This document shows positions 19,470 through 29,568 of a stretch of 64,000 bases of DNA, in pieces. This DNA is from Marilutibacter penaei (GTDB lineage Bacteria > Pseudomonadota > Gammaproteobacteria > Xanthomonadales > Xanthomonadaceae): the NCBI RefSeq assembly GCF_014145395.1, contig NZ_JACHTE010000007.1, positions 62,001 to 126,000 on the forward strand. The letters run 5' to 3'. Under the pieces are notes generated by a model. The model was not told the origin of the DNA and did not search any database. It saw nothing but the letters and a program-made list of their open reading frames with translations. Position 1 is the first letter of the stretch. Each line of letters begins with the position of its first letter. The translations under genes and the position numbers were made by a program.

Positions 19470-20387
19470 TCAGGCGTGGATCCCCGCGCTGGCCGGATCC
19501 AGCGGCGCATTGCGCAGGGCCTCGATGCGCTCTTCCAGCGGCGGGTGGCTCATCATCAGCCGCCGCAGACCATGCGCCACGCCGCCGCTGATGCCAAAGG
19601 CCGCGACCTGCTTCGGCAGGGTGCTGGCACCATAGGTCTGCGACAGCCGCTGCAGCGCAGCGACCATCTTGTCGCGCCCGGCCAGGGCCGCCCCGCCTTC
19701 GTCGGCGCGGAACTCGCGGCGCCGCGAGAACCACATCGCGATCATGCTGGCGAACAGGCCGAACACCATGTCCAGCACGAACACGATCAGGTAGTAACCG
19801 ATGCCCGGTCCGCTGTCGCGGCCACCGCTGATGAAGCCGTCGATGACCCGGCCAACCACGCGCGACAAGACGATCACGAAGGTGTTCAGCACGCCCTGGA
19901 TCAGCGCCATGGTCACCATGTCGCCATTGGCCACGTGGCTGACTTCGTGCCCCAGCACGGCTTCGGCTTCGTCGCGGCTCATCGCGCGCAGCAGGCCGGT
20001 CGAGACCGCCACCAGCGAATTGTTGCGGCTGGGACCGGTCGCGAAGGCGTTGATTTCCGGCGCATCGTAGATCGCCACCTCGGGCATCTTGATGCCGGCC
20101 CGTTCCGCCTGGCGGCGCACGGTGGCCACCAGCCATTGCTCCGCCTCGTTGCGCGGCTGTTCGATGACATGCGCGCCGGTCCCGCGCTTCGCGACCCATT
20201 TCGACATCAGCAGGGAGACGAAGGAACCGCCGAACCCGAAGAGGGCCGCGAACACCAGCAGGCCGACGTTGCCGCCCGCACCGCCGAGGTTGATGCCGAA
20301 GACACTCTGCAACACCGCCATCACGATGCTGATCAGCGCCAGCACGGCGAGGTTGGTGGCGAGGAAGAGGACGACGCGCTTGAACAT
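19470..20387 (-). CDS. htpX: Protease HtpX
   Basis: 305 residues from ATG 20387, which is preceded by GGAGGAG at six nt. Two N-terminal transmembrane helices, M48 zinc motif H147-EVS-H151 followed by NGD, two central helices, and FRADEGGA with the third zinc ligand. A heat-shock inner-membrane metalloprotease that degrades misfolded membrane proteins in parallel with FtsH. The length is normal and all catalytic residues are present. Confidence 0.96.
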   Translation of the reverse strand: MFKRVVLFLATNLAVLALISIVMAVLQSVFGINLGGAGGNVGLLVFAALFGFGGSFVSLLMSKWVAKRGTGAHVIEQPRNEAEQWLVATVRRQAERAGIKMPEVAIYDAPEINAFATGPSRNNSLVAVSTGLLRAMSRDEAEAVLGHEVSHVANGDMVTMALIQGVLNTFVIVLSRVVGRVIDGFISGGRDSGPGIGYYLIVFVLDMVFGLFASMIAMWFSRRREFRADEGGAALAGRDKMVAALQRLSQTYGASTLPKQVAAFGISGGVAHGLRRLMMSHPPLEERIEALRNAPLDPASAGIHA

Positions 20388-20452
20388 GGAAAGCTCCTCC
20401 ACGCGGGACTGCGTGACTTCGACGAAGTGTGGCAGGCTGCGGGGAATATCAA

Positions 20453-21379
20453 GTGAACGAAACATTGAACGGGCCCGTGCCGCACAGTCCCTCCCCCGAG
20501 CCCCCGCCCTCCCCCGGCTACCGCGGTCGCTTCGCGCCCTCCCCGACCGGTGACCTGCATTTCGGCTCCCTGCTCGCCGCCTTCGGAAGCTGGCTGCTGG
20601 CGCGCCATCAAGGAGGTGAATGGTGGGTACGGATCGAGGACCTCGACCCGCCCCGCGAGGTCGCCGGCGCCGCCGACCGGCAATTGCAGGCCCTGTCCGC
20701 GTTCGGGCTGCACGCCGACGGGCCGGTGGTCCGCCAGAGCGCCCGGACCGCGTGCTACCAGGCGGCCCTGCAGCGCCTGCTCGAGTCCGGCCATGCCTTC
20801 GAGTGCCACTGCACCCGCGCCGAGCTGGCGGCCCATGCCGGCATCCATCGCGAATGCGTGGGCCGCGCCCACCGCGACCTTCCCGCGATCCGCTTCCGCG
20901 TGCCCGACGGGGCCAGCCTCGCGTTCGAGGACGGGATCCAGGGGTCGCAGGCGCAGCGCGTCGACATCGAAGCCGGGGATTTCGTCCTGCGCCGCGCCGA
21001 TGGCCTCTGGGCCTACCAGTTGGCCGTGGTCGTCGACGACGCCGCGCAAGGCATTACCGATGTCGTCCGGGGCGCCGACCTGCTCGACTCGACCCCCCGC
21101 CAGATCCTGCTGCAGCGCGCCCTCGGCCTGCCGCTACCACGTTACGCGCACCTGCCACTGGTGCGGGACGAAGCCGGGCGCAAGCTCTCGAAGTCCAGCA
21201 GCGCGTGGCCCGTCGACCCGACGACGCCCGCCGCAGGCCTGCGCGCGGCATGGCATGCGCTCGGCCAGCACGCGGACGCACTGCCCGCCGCAGGCGGCGT
21301 GGACACCGTGCTGTCCGCCGCACGGGCCGCATTCGACCCCACGCGCATCCCGCGCCGCCTGCGTCATCCCATCGTCTAG
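20453..21379 (+). CDS. gluQ: Glutamyl-Q tRNA(Asp) synthetase
   Basis: 308 residues from GTG 20453; GTG 20477 is an alternative start. Glutamyl-tRNA-synthetase catalytic domain without the anticodon-binding half: [17 protein letters not shown] includes the HIGH-like motif, ECHCTR provides zinc Cys, and RKLSKSS is the KMSKS equivalent. It glutamylates queuosine on tRNA-Asp. The start is uncertain because no strong Shine-Dalgarno site is visible; the frame also opens slightly upstream. Confidence 0.9.
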   Translation: MNETLNGPVPHSPSPEPPPSPGYRGRFAPSPTGDLHFGSLLAAFGSWLLARHQGGEWWVRIEDLDPPREVAGAADRQLQALSAFGLHADGPVVRQSARTACYQAALQRLLESGHAFECHCTRAELAAHAGIHRECVGRAHRDLPAIRFRVPDGASLAFEDGIQGSQAQRVDIEAGDFVLRRADGLWAYQLAVVVDDAAQGITDVVRGADLLDSTPRQILLQRALGLPLPRYAHLPLVRDEAGRKLSKSSSAWPVDPTTPAAGLRAAWHALGQHADALPAAGGVDTVLSAARAAFDPTRIPRRLRHPIV

Positions 21380-21442
21380 CGCGCGTCACATACTCCGGGG
21401 CTAAGATGGGGCGGTCGGCCCTGTTTCCAGAGGAGAGGATCC

Positions 21443-22183
21443 ATGCAGTCTCGCGTTGCGCTCGTCACCGGTGGCACCGGTGGAATCGGCACCTCGATCG
21501 TCCGGCGCCTGGCCGGCATGGGCCACAAGGTCGCCACCAATTACCGCGACGAGGCGCGCGGCCGCGCCTGGCAGGAAAAGATGCGGGCAGAAGGCATCGA
21601 CGTCGCGGTCGCCAAGGGCGACGTGACCTCGCCGGAACAGGCCGAAGCCATGGTGCGCGACATCGAATCGCAGCTCGGACCGATCGAGATCCTGGTCAAC
21701 AACGCCGGCATCACCCGCGACACCACGTTCCACAAGATGCAGTTCGACCAGTGGAACGACGTGATCTGCACCAATCTCAATTCGGTCTACAACGTCACCC
21801 GCCCGGTGATCGAGGGCATGCGCACGCGCAAGTGGGGCCGCATCATCCAGATCAGTTCGATCAACGGCCTCAAGGGGCAGTACGGCCAGGCCAACTACGC
21901 GGCGGCCAAGGCCGGCATGCACGGCTTCACCATTTCGCTGGCGCGCGAGAATGCCAAGCTGGGCATCACCGTGAACACGGTATCGCCGGGGTATGTCGCG
22001 ACCGACATGGTCATGGCGGTCCCCGAGGAAGTGCGCGCGAAGATCGCCGCGGACATTCCCACCGGTCGACTGGGCGAACCGGACGAGATCGCCTACGCAG
22101 TCGCGTTCCTGGTCGATGAGCAGGCGGGCTGGATCACCGGCTCCAACCTGGACATCAACGGCGGCCACCACATGGGCTGGTAA
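21443..22183 (+). CDS. phaB: Acetoacetyl-CoA reductase (PhaB/PhbB)
   Basis: 246-residue short-chain dehydrogenase. NADP-binding TGGTGGIG, catalytic Ser in SSINGLKGQ, YAAAKAG for Tyr-xxx-Lys, and the GYVATDM segment typical of PhaB. It reduces acetoacetyl-CoA to (R)-3-hydroxybutyryl-CoA for polyhydroxybutyrate. GAGGAGAGG precedes the ATG. The next gene is the PHA regulator phaR, 96 bp on, supporting a PHA role; no PHA synthase gene lies in this window. Confidence 0.92.
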   Translation: MQSRVALVTGGTGGIGTSIVRRLAGMGHKVATNYRDEARGRAWQEKMRAEGIDVAVAKGDVTSPEQAEAMVRDIESQLGPIEILVNNAGITRDTTFHKMQFDQWNDVICTNLNSVYNVTRPVIEGMRTRKWGRIIQISSINGLKGQYGQANYAAAKAGMHGFTISLARENAKLGITVNTVSPGYVATDMVMAVPEEVRAKIAADIPTGRLGEPDEIAYAVAFLVDEQAGWITGSNLDINGGHHMGW

Positions 22184-22279
22184 GGACGGGCCAGGCGACT
22201 CGCGCGCGACGTCCCGCAGTTGCAAGCCATGCCCTGCTGCGCCATGCTGCAGGGCACCACGAACCTGAGCTGACGTTTC

Positions 22280-22777
22280 ATGGCCGCGACCCGTGTCATC
22301 AAGAAGTACCCGAACCGCCGACTCTACGACACGGAGATTTCCAGCTACATCACGATCGAGGACGTCCGCCAGCTGATCGTCGACGGCGAGTCCTTCGAGG
22401 TGCGCGACGCACGCAGCGGCGACGACCTCACCCGCCAGGTACTGCTGCAGATCATCGCGGAGCAGGAGCAGGACGGCGAGCCGGTGCTGTCGACCCAGTT
22501 GCTGAGCCAGATCATCCGGTTCTATGGCGACTCGCTGCAGGGCTTCATGGGCAGCTACCTCGAGAAGTCCATGCAGTTGTTCCTCGACCAGCAGCAGCAG
22601 TTCCGCAAGCAGATGGGCGGCGTCATGGACCAGACCCCGTGGGCGATGATGAACCAGCTGACCGAGCGCAACCTGGCGATCTGGAAAGAGTTCCAGCAGA
22701 ACCTGTCCGGCAGCGTGGGACAGACCCCCTCTTCGTCCGCGCGCGGCAACCGCGACCCGAAACGCGGCAGCCGCTGA
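22280..22777 (+). CDS. phaR: Polyhydroxyalkanoate synthesis repressor PhaR
   Basis: 165 residues. The N-terminal DNA-binding PHB/PHA accumulation regulator domain begins RVIKKYPNRRLYDTE, the family hallmark, followed by a second helical domain and a basic, disordered tail. PhaR represses phasin genes and binds PHA granules and DNA. It stands directly downstream of phaB and is followed by a terminator. Confidence 0.95.
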   Translation: MAATRVIKKYPNRRLYDTEISSYITIEDVRQLIVDGESFEVRDARSGDDLTRQVLLQIIAEQEQDGEPVLSTQLLSQIIRFYGDSLQGFMGSYLEKSMQLFLDQQQQFRKQMGGVMDQTPWAMMNQLTERNLAIWKEFQQNLSGSVGQTPSSSARGNRDPKRGSR

Positions 22778-22802
22778 GGCCAGCAGGACTCCGAACGAAA
22801 CG

Positions 22803-22819
22803 GGCGCCCCCAGGGCGCC
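22803..22819 (+). terminator. Intrinsic terminator after phaR
   Basis: Seven-base stem GGCGCCC/GGGCGCC with a CCA loop followed by TGTTTCATTT. Confidence 0.8.
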
Positions 22820-22854
22820 TGTTTCATTTCAGGAAAACGCCGTGCGGGACGGGC

Positions 22855-23790
22855 TCAGGGAGCCGGCGAACCTGCCCCGGCCCCTGCCCCGCAGTACTTC
22901 GCCTTGAACGCCTCGGCCTGCGGCATCATCGCCTGCAGTGCGGCGATACGGTTGGCCGGATCCGGGTGCGTCGACGCGAACTCAGGCGGGCGCTGCCCCC
23001 CGCCGAGTTCGCCCATCCGCTGCCATAAGGGCACGGCTTCGTTCGGATCGAAGCAGGCCGCCGCCGCCAGCATCAGGCCCACGGCATCCGCCTGGCTTTC
23101 GTGGCTGCGGCCGTACGGGAGGATGAGCCCATACTGCGCACCGGCGCCCAGCGCGGCCATCACCGCCTGCTGCTGTTGCGGACTCATGTCGCCCACGGCG
23201 ATGCCCGCCGCCATCTGCCCCATCTGCACCAGCTTCTGCTGGGCCATGCGCTGGGAGCCGTGGCGAAGCAGCGCGTGGGCGATCTCATGCCCCATCACGA
23301 CCGCCATCGCGTCGGCGTTCTGGGCCACCGGGATCAGGCCGGTATAGACGGCCATCTTGCCGCCGGGCAGGCAGAAGGCATTGGCCTCGTCGGACTGGAT
23401 GACCGCGACGTCCCACTGGAAGTTGCGATAGCTCTCCGGCGCCGCCTGGTTGTTCGCGGCGGCGAGGTCCGCCGCCACCTGCGGCACCTTCTCCACGAGT
23501 CGCTGGGCGATACCGCGGATCTGCTGGCTGACCTGCGCGTCCGGCGGAAGCAACGCGCCCTGTGCCTGCGCGTCTCCCAGCACCTGCTGGAACGCCTGCA
23601 CGCCGAGCTGCACTTCTTCGTCCGCGCTCGCCCCGTAATGCGCGGTCTCGCCGGTGTAAGGATCGGTCTGGGCACTTCCGAACCACTGGCAGGCGGCGTA
23701 GCCGGCGAACACCAGCAGGATGAGCCAGCGCAGGTTGCCGAACCCCCGCCGACGCGGGCGACCCGTCTGGTATTGCGGCTCGACTCTCAT
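22855..23790 (-). CDS. Membrane-anchored M48 family metalloprotease
   Basis: 311 residues from ATG 23790. A basic N-terminus and one transmembrane segment (LRWLILLVFAGYAACQWFG) leave the catalytic part outside the cytoplasm. The zinc motif is GHEIAHALLRHG, and the ESQAD Glu is the third ligand. It resembles LoiP/BepA-like peptidases that tend outer-membrane proteins, but the TPR half of BepA is absent. C-terminal Gly-Ala-Pro tail. Lies 61 bp downstream of the FGE-like lipoprotein gene on the same strand. Confidence 0.85.
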   Translation of the reverse strand: MRVEPQYQTGRPRRRGFGNLRWLILLVFAGYAACQWFGSAQTDPYTGETAHYGASADEEVQLGVQAFQQVLGDAQAQGALLPPDAQVSQQIRGIAQRLVEKVPQVAADLAAANNQAAPESYRNFQWDVAVIQSDEANAFCLPGGKMAVYTGLIPVAQNADAMAVVMGHEIAHALLRHGSQRMAQQKLVQMGQMAAGIAVGDMSPQQQQAVMAALGAGAQYGLILPYGRSHESQADAVGLMLAAAACFDPNEAVPLWQRMGELGGGQRPPEFASTHPDPANRIAALQAMMPQAEAFKAKYCGAGAGAGSPAP

Positions 23791-23851
23791 GTTTCGCGTC
23801 CCCGGTTGGTCGGCGCAGCCCGCCGTCTTGGGGCGCCATCGCTGGCGCCGG

Positions 23852-25726
23852 TCATATCTCGCGCACGACCCGGAAGCCGACGCGTGCATTCGTGGTGTCC
23901 TTGCGCACCGACAACCGCCAGGCCGCACGGGTCTGCTCCGGCGAGCTCGCCCACGCCCCACCCCGCACCACGCGGTCGCGGCAGCCCGGGTTCACCCAGG
24001 CCTTGGCGTCGCGCGGGGCGCGCCGGTAATTGTCGTGCCAGCAATCGGCCACCCATTCGCTGACATTGCCAGTCATGTCGTGAAGCCCGAATGCATTGGC
24101 CGCGTAGCTCCCCGTCGCGGCCGGCCCCCATGCCCCATCGCCATAGTCCTCGAACGCGTTGCGCCAGCGCCGCCCGCTGGGCGACACGTCCGCACTCCCG
24201 GTGAAATTGCCGGTGCCATCCGGGGGGCGGCCCTCGCCCCAGGGATAGGGCGCCGTGCCCCCGGCACGCAAGGCGTACTCGAACTCGGCCTCGCTGGCCA
24301 GCCGGTAGGTCTGACCGGTCTGCTCGGACAGCCAGCGTGCGTATGCGTCGGCGTCGGAGGCGCTGACATGGATCACGGGCAGGTCATCGGCGGCGGGTTG
24401 CCCCGTGTAGTCCGACCGGGGCCCGACCCCACCGCGCCGGACCAGGTTGCCGCTGCGCTCGTCGTACGCGGTGGAGTAACCACGACGGTCCGCGCGCGAC
24501 TCGAACCCGGGGGAGGCCTCCATGAACCGCCGGAACTCGGCGACGGTGACCTCGGTCCGGCTGAACGCCAGGCCACGGTCGAAGCGGATGTTGCGCACCG
24601 GACGCTCGGCATCGCTCGAACCGGCCTCACCAACGGGTGCGCCCATGGTGAACGCGCCATGCGGAACCACCACCATCGCCGGACCGCGCCCGCCGTTCTT
24701 CAGCGCGTCGGTGAACACCTGGCCCGGCCTGAACAGGCCGTAATGGGTTGCCAGCTCGATGCGCTCGCGCAGCTCGACTGCGGCGGGGTCGGCCCCGGGG
24801 GCGATCAAAAGCAACGCCGCCAGGCGCTCGCGGGCCGCATCCAGCCCATCCGCACGGGACAGCGCCGCGATGCCCTCGTCGCGCAGCGTTCCCACGCGCG
24901 CGGCGCGCTGCGCGGCAATCCGTTGCCTGACGTGGTCGACGGTCCCCAACGCGGCCTCGGGCCGGACTTTCGCGGCGTGGTCGAGCCATTGTTCGGCGGT
25001 GGCGTACGCGTCTTCGTCGGCGGCCTCTTCCGCGCGCCGCAGCAGGGTGCTCTCGGCCGCTGCCATGCCCTGCCGGGCCCGCACGTCATCCGGGTGCAGG
25101 GCCAGCGCCTCGCGGAAACGTGCCAGCGCGCCCTCTTTCCCAGACTCACCCACGTCGCCCTCCGCCAGCGCCTCCTCGCCCAGGCGGTTGGCCTGCTGCG
25201 CACGGTCCATGACGTCAAGGCGGTCGAGATACGCCGCGGTCGCTTCGGCATCCGGTGCGACGGTGCGCGCCACCATGCCGATTTCGTGCGCGTCCCGCAG
25301 GCGCATCGGATCCGCGTCCACCGCCGCCAGTGCCGCGTCGCCTCGCGCCAGCAATGCCGCGCGCGCGCGCTCCAGCGCCGCCTCGACCCCGGCGTCGTCG
25401 GGCTGCGCGGCGGCGAGAGCGAGCAGGATCGGCAGCGCCGCATCGGCGTCCTCGTACAGGCGACCCGCCTCCAGGGCCGCGTCCGCCTGCTCGCGCAGCG
25501 CCTGGATATCGGCGGGCTCCCCGCCCACGGTCACCTCGGGCACCTTCCAGGGGGGCACCGGAGACACCGCCTGGTCGGCACTCACGGTGACCTGCGGCGA
25601 CACCACCGGCACCGGCTCGCGGCGGGGTCCGGCCGGCGCGTCGGGCGCAGCCGGCTCGCCCCCGGAGCAGGCAGACAGCAGGATCGCCAGTCCGCCGGCC
25701 AGCGCGAGGCAGGCAAGCAAGCGCAT
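23852..25726 (-). CDS. Lipoprotein with repeat-helix region and formylglycine-generating-enzyme (SUMF1) domain
   Basis: 624 residues from ATG 25726. Lipoprotein signal ending LLSAC. Residues about 95-370 are Ala-rich helical repeats with TPR-like spacing; residues about 380-624 form an FGE-sulfatase (SUMF1) domain with VPHGAFTMGAP, SRTEVTVAEFRRF, RLASEAEFEYALR, GNVSEWVADCWH and RVVRGGAW. Bacterial domains of this fold often bind ligands or act on partners without being true FGEs; I do not see the two active-site Cys arrangement clearly enough to claim catalysis. Predicted periplasmic lipoprotein of unknown role. Confidence 0.82.
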   Translation of the reverse strand: MRLLACLALAGGLAILLSACSGGEPAAPDAPAGPRREPVPVVSPQVTVSADQAVSPVPPWKVPEVTVGGEPADIQALREQADAALEAGRLYEDADAALPILLALAAAQPDDAGVEAALERARAALLARGDAALAAVDADPMRLRDAHEIGMVARTVAPDAEATAAYLDRLDVMDRAQQANRLGEEALAEGDVGESGKEGALARFREALALHPDDVRARQGMAAAESTLLRRAEEAADEDAYATAEQWLDHAAKVRPEAALGTVDHVRQRIAAQRAARVGTLRDEGIAALSRADGLDAARERLAALLLIAPGADPAAVELRERIELATHYGLFRPGQVFTDALKNGGRGPAMVVVPHGAFTMGAPVGEAGSSDAERPVRNIRFDRGLAFSRTEVTVAEFRRFMEASPGFESRADRRGYSTAYDERSGNLVRRGGVGPRSDYTGQPAADDLPVIHVSASDADAYARWLSEQTGQTYRLASEAEFEYALRAGGTAPYPWGEGRPPDGTGNFTGSADVSPSGRRWRNAFEDYGDGAWGPAATGSYAANAFGLHDMTGNVSEWVADCWHDNYRRAPRDAKAWVNPGCRDRVVRGGAWASSPEQTRAAWRLSVRKDTTNARVGFRVVREI

Positions 25727-25848
25727 GGGATGCTGAGGGGCGTACAAACGTCCTCCGTGGTGCGAAAGGCAGGGCGCGGCCGTTCTCGTGCCCGCTGAAA
25801 GTAGGCTATTGTCGCCCGCATCAGCAACTTCCGCCGCCTCCACCCTAC

Positions 25849-26946
25849 GTGCCCGACCTGATTACCGACCCCGCCGCGCTGCTGGCGCACTTCGAACCGA
25901 AGCCCCCCCGTATCGGCCTGGACACCGAGTTCATCCGCGAACGCACCTACTGGCCCCGCCTGGCGCTGGTCCAGATCTCGCTCGAACGCGACGGCGAGGT
26001 CCGGGTGCTGCTGGTCGACCCGCTGGCCCCCGGCATCTGCCAGGCGCTCGCGGGGCTGCTGGCCGACACGGCGATCCTCAAGGTCATGCACAGCCCGAGC
26101 GAGGACCTGATCGCGTTCCGCCACGCCTGCGACGCGATTCCGGCGCCCCTGTTCGACACCCAGCTGGGCGCGGCACTGGTGGGCATCGGCCAGGGCATGG
26201 GCTACCAGAAGCTGGTCGAACAGGTGACCGGGATCGTCCTGCCCAAGGGCGAGACCCGCTCGGACTGGCTCAAGCGTCCGCTCTCCGCCGCGCAGCTCGA
26301 GTACGCCGCCGACGACGTCCGCCACCTGTTCGAGCTGCATGACGTGCTCGATGCCCGCCTGGGCGAGCTGGACCGGCGCGACTGGCTGGCCGAGGACGCC
26401 CGCCGCACCGTCTCCAACGCCATCGATGACGCCCAGGACCCCTGGCCGCACCTGGCCATGCGCAGCGCGCAGTTCCTCGACGTGGACGCCCAGCGCCGGC
26501 TGCTGCGCATCCTGCGCTGGCGTGATCGTCAGGCCCGTGCGAGCGACCGGCCAAAGAGCTGGATCATCGACAACGAACTGGCCACGGCGTTGGCACGGAA
26601 CCCGCCGATCGACCTGGCGGGACTCCAGCGCGAACTGGATGCCCACCCCAAGGCCCCGCGCAAGCTGGCCGGGCCCCTGTGGGAGGCGCTGCAGACGCCG
26701 ATGGAAGACGAGGACGCCATGCCCGACGCCGGCGTCGCCGAGCGCCGCGACCGCAACCGGCTGCGCCAGCTGCAGAGCGCGGTGGCGGAACGCAGCGCCG
26801 AGCTCGGCCTGCCGGACGGCGTGCTCGCGTCCCGGCGCTGGCTGGAAGTGCTGCTGGACCACGGCATCTGGCCGGATGCGCTCTCGGGCTGGCGGCGCGA
26901 CCAGCTCGAACCCTGCCTCACGCCGCTGCTGGTCGAACCCGGCTGA
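25849..26946 (+). CDS. rnd: Ribonuclease D
   Basis: 365 residues from GTG 25849. DEDDy exonuclease motifs: GLDTEF (D25, E27), MHSPSEDL, and YAADD with the fourth metal Asp and the Tyr. A C-terminal HRDC-like region follows. It trims tRNA and other stable RNA 3' ends; two tRNA genes lie about 600-800 bp downstream, though there is no evidence of a functional link. Divergent from the FGE-like lipoprotein gene across 122 bp. Confidence 0.95.
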   Translation: MPDLITDPAALLAHFEPKPPRIGLDTEFIRERTYWPRLALVQISLERDGEVRVLLVDPLAPGICQALAGLLADTAILKVMHSPSEDLIAFRHACDAIPAPLFDTQLGAALVGIGQGMGYQKLVEQVTGIVLPKGETRSDWLKRPLSAAQLEYAADDVRHLFELHDVLDARLGELDRRDWLAEDARRTVSNAIDDAQDPWPHLAMRSAQFLDVDAQRRLLRILRWRDRQARASDRPKSWIIDNELATALARNPPIDLAGLQRELDAHPKAPRKLAGPLWEALQTPMEDEDAMPDAGVAERRDRNRLRQLQSAVAERSAELGLPDGVLASRRWLEVLLDHGIWPDALSGWRRDQLEPCLTPLLVEPG

Positions 26947-26948
26947 AC

Positions 26949-27455
26949 GTGCGTCAGACCGGGCCAGCGGGGCCGGCGCCCGCCATCGCCAGGACCGCCG
27001 GCGGGCACGACGTGATGCACGTCGAAGGCGCAACGGTGTCGCGACTCGCCCCCCTGCTCGATCCCGCCGCCGGCGGCCACGTCTGGATCTTCGGGCACTG
27101 GCCCGAGCCCGCCCTGCGCTGGTGGGAGGCGACCGTTCCGCTCGACCGCCATTCCGGCACCACCTTCACCGGGCAGGTCCGCTGCCTGCGCTATGAACTG
27201 CAGATGCCCACCGCGGCCTTCCTCGAGCAGGCCCCCGCGTTCGACCGCCACGGCCTCTACCTCGTGCAGGCCGACCGGCCCATGCCGGACACCCTGTGGC
27301 TCGATCGCATCGACCCGTCCCGTCATGACGCGGTCCTGGTGGGCAATGGTGCGGTCATGAGCCTCAGCCTGCCACACGCGGTCGAGACGGCCCAAGTGAT
27401 CGGTTTCACACCCGGCCTGCTCGCCGCCCGCGCACGCCACCTGCCCCCGGATTGA
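26949..27455 (+). CDS. Conserved-looking hypothetical protein downstream of rnd
   Basis: 168 residues from GTG 26949; the ATG at 27015 (146 residues, MHVEGATVSRLAP) may be the true start. No signal peptide or membrane helix. A Trp-rich centre (GGHVWIFGHWPEPALRWWEA) and DTLWLDRIDPSRHDAVL are the distinctive parts. Starts 2 nt after the rnd stop, so it is probably co-transcribed. I do not recognise the family. Confidence 0.6.
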   Translation: MRQTGPAGPAPAIARTAGGHDVMHVEGATVSRLAPLLDPAAGGHVWIFGHWPEPALRWWEATVPLDRHSGTTFTGQVRCLRYELQMPTAAFLEQAPAFDRHGLYLVQADRPMPDTLWLDRIDPSRHDAVLVGNGAVMSLSLPHAVETAQVIGFTPGLLAARARHLPPD

Positions 27456-27519
27456 GTCCACGCGCCGCTGCCGGGGACTTGGCGCGCACCCGTCCGGCCG
27501 TTACACTTGCCGCCTTCGT

Positions 27520-27595
<76 letters not shown>

Positions 27596-27612
27596 CTTAT
27601 TCCAGATGCGCA

Positions 27613-27633
27613 GGCCCCGGTCACCCCGGGGCC
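27613..27633 (+). terminator. Terminator after tRNA-Ala
   Basis: Eight-base stem GGCCCCGG/CCGGGGCC with a TCACC loop, followed by TTCGTGTTT, 18 bp past the tRNA. Confidence 0.75.
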
Positions 27634-27698
27634 TTCGTGTTTCCGGAGGCCGCGCATTTCCGTCGGCCCGCCCATCCGTGCGAAAATGCCCGGCTTAC

Positions 27699-27775
27699 GG
27701 CCCCGTAGCTCAGCTGGATAGAGCGTCCCCCTCCTAAGGGGAAGGTCGCACGTTCGAATCGTGCCGGGGTCGCCA
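27699..27775 (+). tRNA. tRNA-Arg(CCT)
   Basis: 77 nt including encoded CCA. Acceptor GGCCCCG pairs with CGGGGTC (one G-T), anticodon loop CTCCTAA gives anticodon CCT for AGG codons, and the T-loop is GTTCGAATC. The downstream DNA leads straight into a housekeeping ALDH gene, so this tRNA is not visibly an integration site. Confidence 0.96.
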
Positions 27776-27870
27776 CTCGCGACGCGCCTTCCGTGTCCCT
27801 TCCGCGCCGGCGACCGTGGCAGCGCATCCCCGCGTCCGCCCGGCCGGCCATCCGCACTACAGGAGTTCCC

Positions 27871-29403
27871 ATGACGCATCCCGTCCTCGCAGCACTCGGC
27901 CTTTCCGGCAGCGAATCCGGCACCTACCTCGGCAATGGCGAATGGTCCAGCACCACCGGCGCCGGCCTGCTGGAGGTGGTGAATCCGGCCTCGGGCGAGA
28001 CGCTGGCGCAGGTGCAGGCCTCGTCCAAGACCGACTACGACACCATCGTCGAGCGCGCCCAGGCTGCGTTCAAGGTGTGGCGGACCACGCCGGCCCCGCG
28101 CCGCGGCGAGGCCATCCGCCTCTGCGCCGAAGCCCTGCGCGAGAACAAGGACGCGCTGGGCTCGCTGGTCGCGCTGGAGATGGGCAAGTCCAAGCCCGAG
28201 GGCGACGGCGAAGTGCAGGAGATGATCGACATCGGCGAGTTCGCCGTCGGCCTGTCGCGCCAGCTCTACGGCCTGACCATGCACTCCGAGCGCCCCGGCC
28301 ACCGCATGTACGAGCAGTGGCACCCGCTGGGCGTGGTCGGCATCATCTCGGCGTTCAACTTCCCGGTCGCGGTGTGGGCGTGGAACGCCTTCGTCGCCGG
28401 CGTCTGCGGCGACATCTGCATCTGGAAGCCCTCGCCGAAGACCCCGCTCTCGGCGATCGCCTCGATGAAGGTCTGCAACGCGGCGCTGAAGAAGGCCGGC
28501 TTCCCGGACATCTTCTTCCTGTTCAACGACGGCGGCACCGAACTGGCGCAGCACTTCGTCGACGACAAGCGCATCGCCCTGGTCAGCTTCACCGGCAGCA
28601 CCCGCGTCGGCCGCACCGTCGGCGAGCGCGTTGCCCGCCGCATGGGCCGCAGCCTGCTCGAACTGGGCGGCAACAACGCGATGATCGTCGACCAGACCGC
28701 GGACCTGAAGCTGGCAATCCCGGCGATCGCCTTCGGCGCCGTCGGCACCGCGGGCCAGCGCTGCACCACCACCCGCCGCGCCTTCATCCACGAATCGATC
28801 TACGACGACGTGCTGGCCAAGCTGGTCGCCGCGTACAAGCAGGTCGAGAAGAAGATCGGCGACCCGACCGACCCGGCCAACCTGATGGGCCCGCTCAACA
28901 GCCAGGACGGCGTCGATGCGTACCTGCACGCCATCGAGCAGGCCAAGGCCGCCGGCGGCACCGTCGAGACCGGCGGCGCGGCGATCGACCGCAAGGGCTT
29001 CTTCGTCCAGCCGACCATCATCAGCGGCCTCGACAACGACGCCGAGGTCGTGCAGCACGAGACGTTCGCACCGATCCTCTACGTGATGAAGTTCAAGGAC
29101 CTGGACGACGCCCTCGCGATGCAGAACGACGTGCCGCAGGGCCTGTCCTCGGCGATCTTCACCGAGAGCCTGAAGGCCGCGGAGAAGTTCCTGTCGGCGG
29201 CCGGCTCGGACTGCGGCATCGCCAACGTCAACATCGGCACGTCCGGTGCCGAGATCGGCGGCGCGTTCGGCGGCGAGAAGGAAACCGGAGGCGGCCGCGA
29301 ATCCGGTTCCGACGCCTGGAAGGCCTACATGCGCCGCCAGACCAACACGATCAACTACTCCGACGCGCTGCCGCTGGCCCAGGGCATCAAGTTCGACCTC
29401 TGA
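27871..29403 (+). CDS. ALDH7-type aldehyde dehydrogenase (piperideine-6-carboxylate/aminoadipate semialdehyde dehydrogenase)
   Basis: 510 residues from ATG 27871 with AGGAG five nt upstream. Catalytic Cys in [12 protein letters not shown], general-base Glu in SLLELGGNN, and the C-terminal [19 protein letters not shown] segment diagnostic of ALDH7 (antiquitin/AmaB). It oxidises alpha-aminoadipic semialdehyde in lysine breakdown. No other lysine catabolic genes are adjacent, so the physiological substrate is inferred from the subfamily. Confidence 0.9.
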   Translation: MTHPVLAALGLSGSESGTYLGNGEWSSTTGAGLLEVVNPASGETLAQVQASSKTDYDTIVERAQAAFKVWRTTPAPRRGEAIRLCAEALRENKDALGSLVALEMGKSKPEGDGEVQEMIDIGEFAVGLSRQLYGLTMHSERPGHRMYEQWHPLGVVGIISAFNFPVAVWAWNAFVAGVCGDICIWKPSPKTPLSAIASMKVCNAALKKAGFPDIFFLFNDGGTELAQHFVDDKRIALVSFTGSTRVGRTVGERVARRMGRSLLELGGNNAMIVDQTADLKLAIPAIAFGAVGTAGQRCTTTRRAFIHESIYDDVLAKLVAAYKQVEKKIGDPTDPANLMGPLNSQDGVDAYLHAIEQAKAAGGTVETGGAAIDRKGFFVQPTIISGLDNDAEVVQHETFAPILYVMKFKDLDDALAMQNDVPQGLSSAIFTESLKAAEKFLSAAGSDCGIANVNIGTSGAEIGGAFGGEKETGGGRESGSDAWKAYMRRQTNTINYSDALPLAQGIKFDL

Positions 29404-29482
29404 TCGTCGACGTTCGACGCCCACTGACCACACGGGGTCGCACCCTGCGACCCCGTACTGGGGCACAATGGACGCCTGAACC

Positions 29483-29502
29483 GGCCCCGCCCTGGCGGGG
29501 CC
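29483..29502 (+). terminator. Hairpin terminator after the ALDH7 gene
   Basis: Eight-base stem GGCCCCGC/GCGGGGCC with a CCTG loop then TTCC, 80 bp after the stop and before pyrD. The T-run is weak. Confidence 0.55.
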
Positions 29503-29568
29503 TTCCATGACCCGGCACCCCCACCGTCGCGTGCACGTCGCGCCGCCGCCGAGGAGATCCCGCTGCCG

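Noticed and set aside
17691-20456. 921-codon plus-strand frame crossing fimX and htpX
   Set aside because: Out of frame with fimX and antisense to htpX; Arg/Pro-rich shadow.
27699-27775. tRNA-Arg as an integration site for a genomic island
   Set aside because: No integrase and no duplicated tRNA 3' end was seen; the downstream genes are housekeeping.
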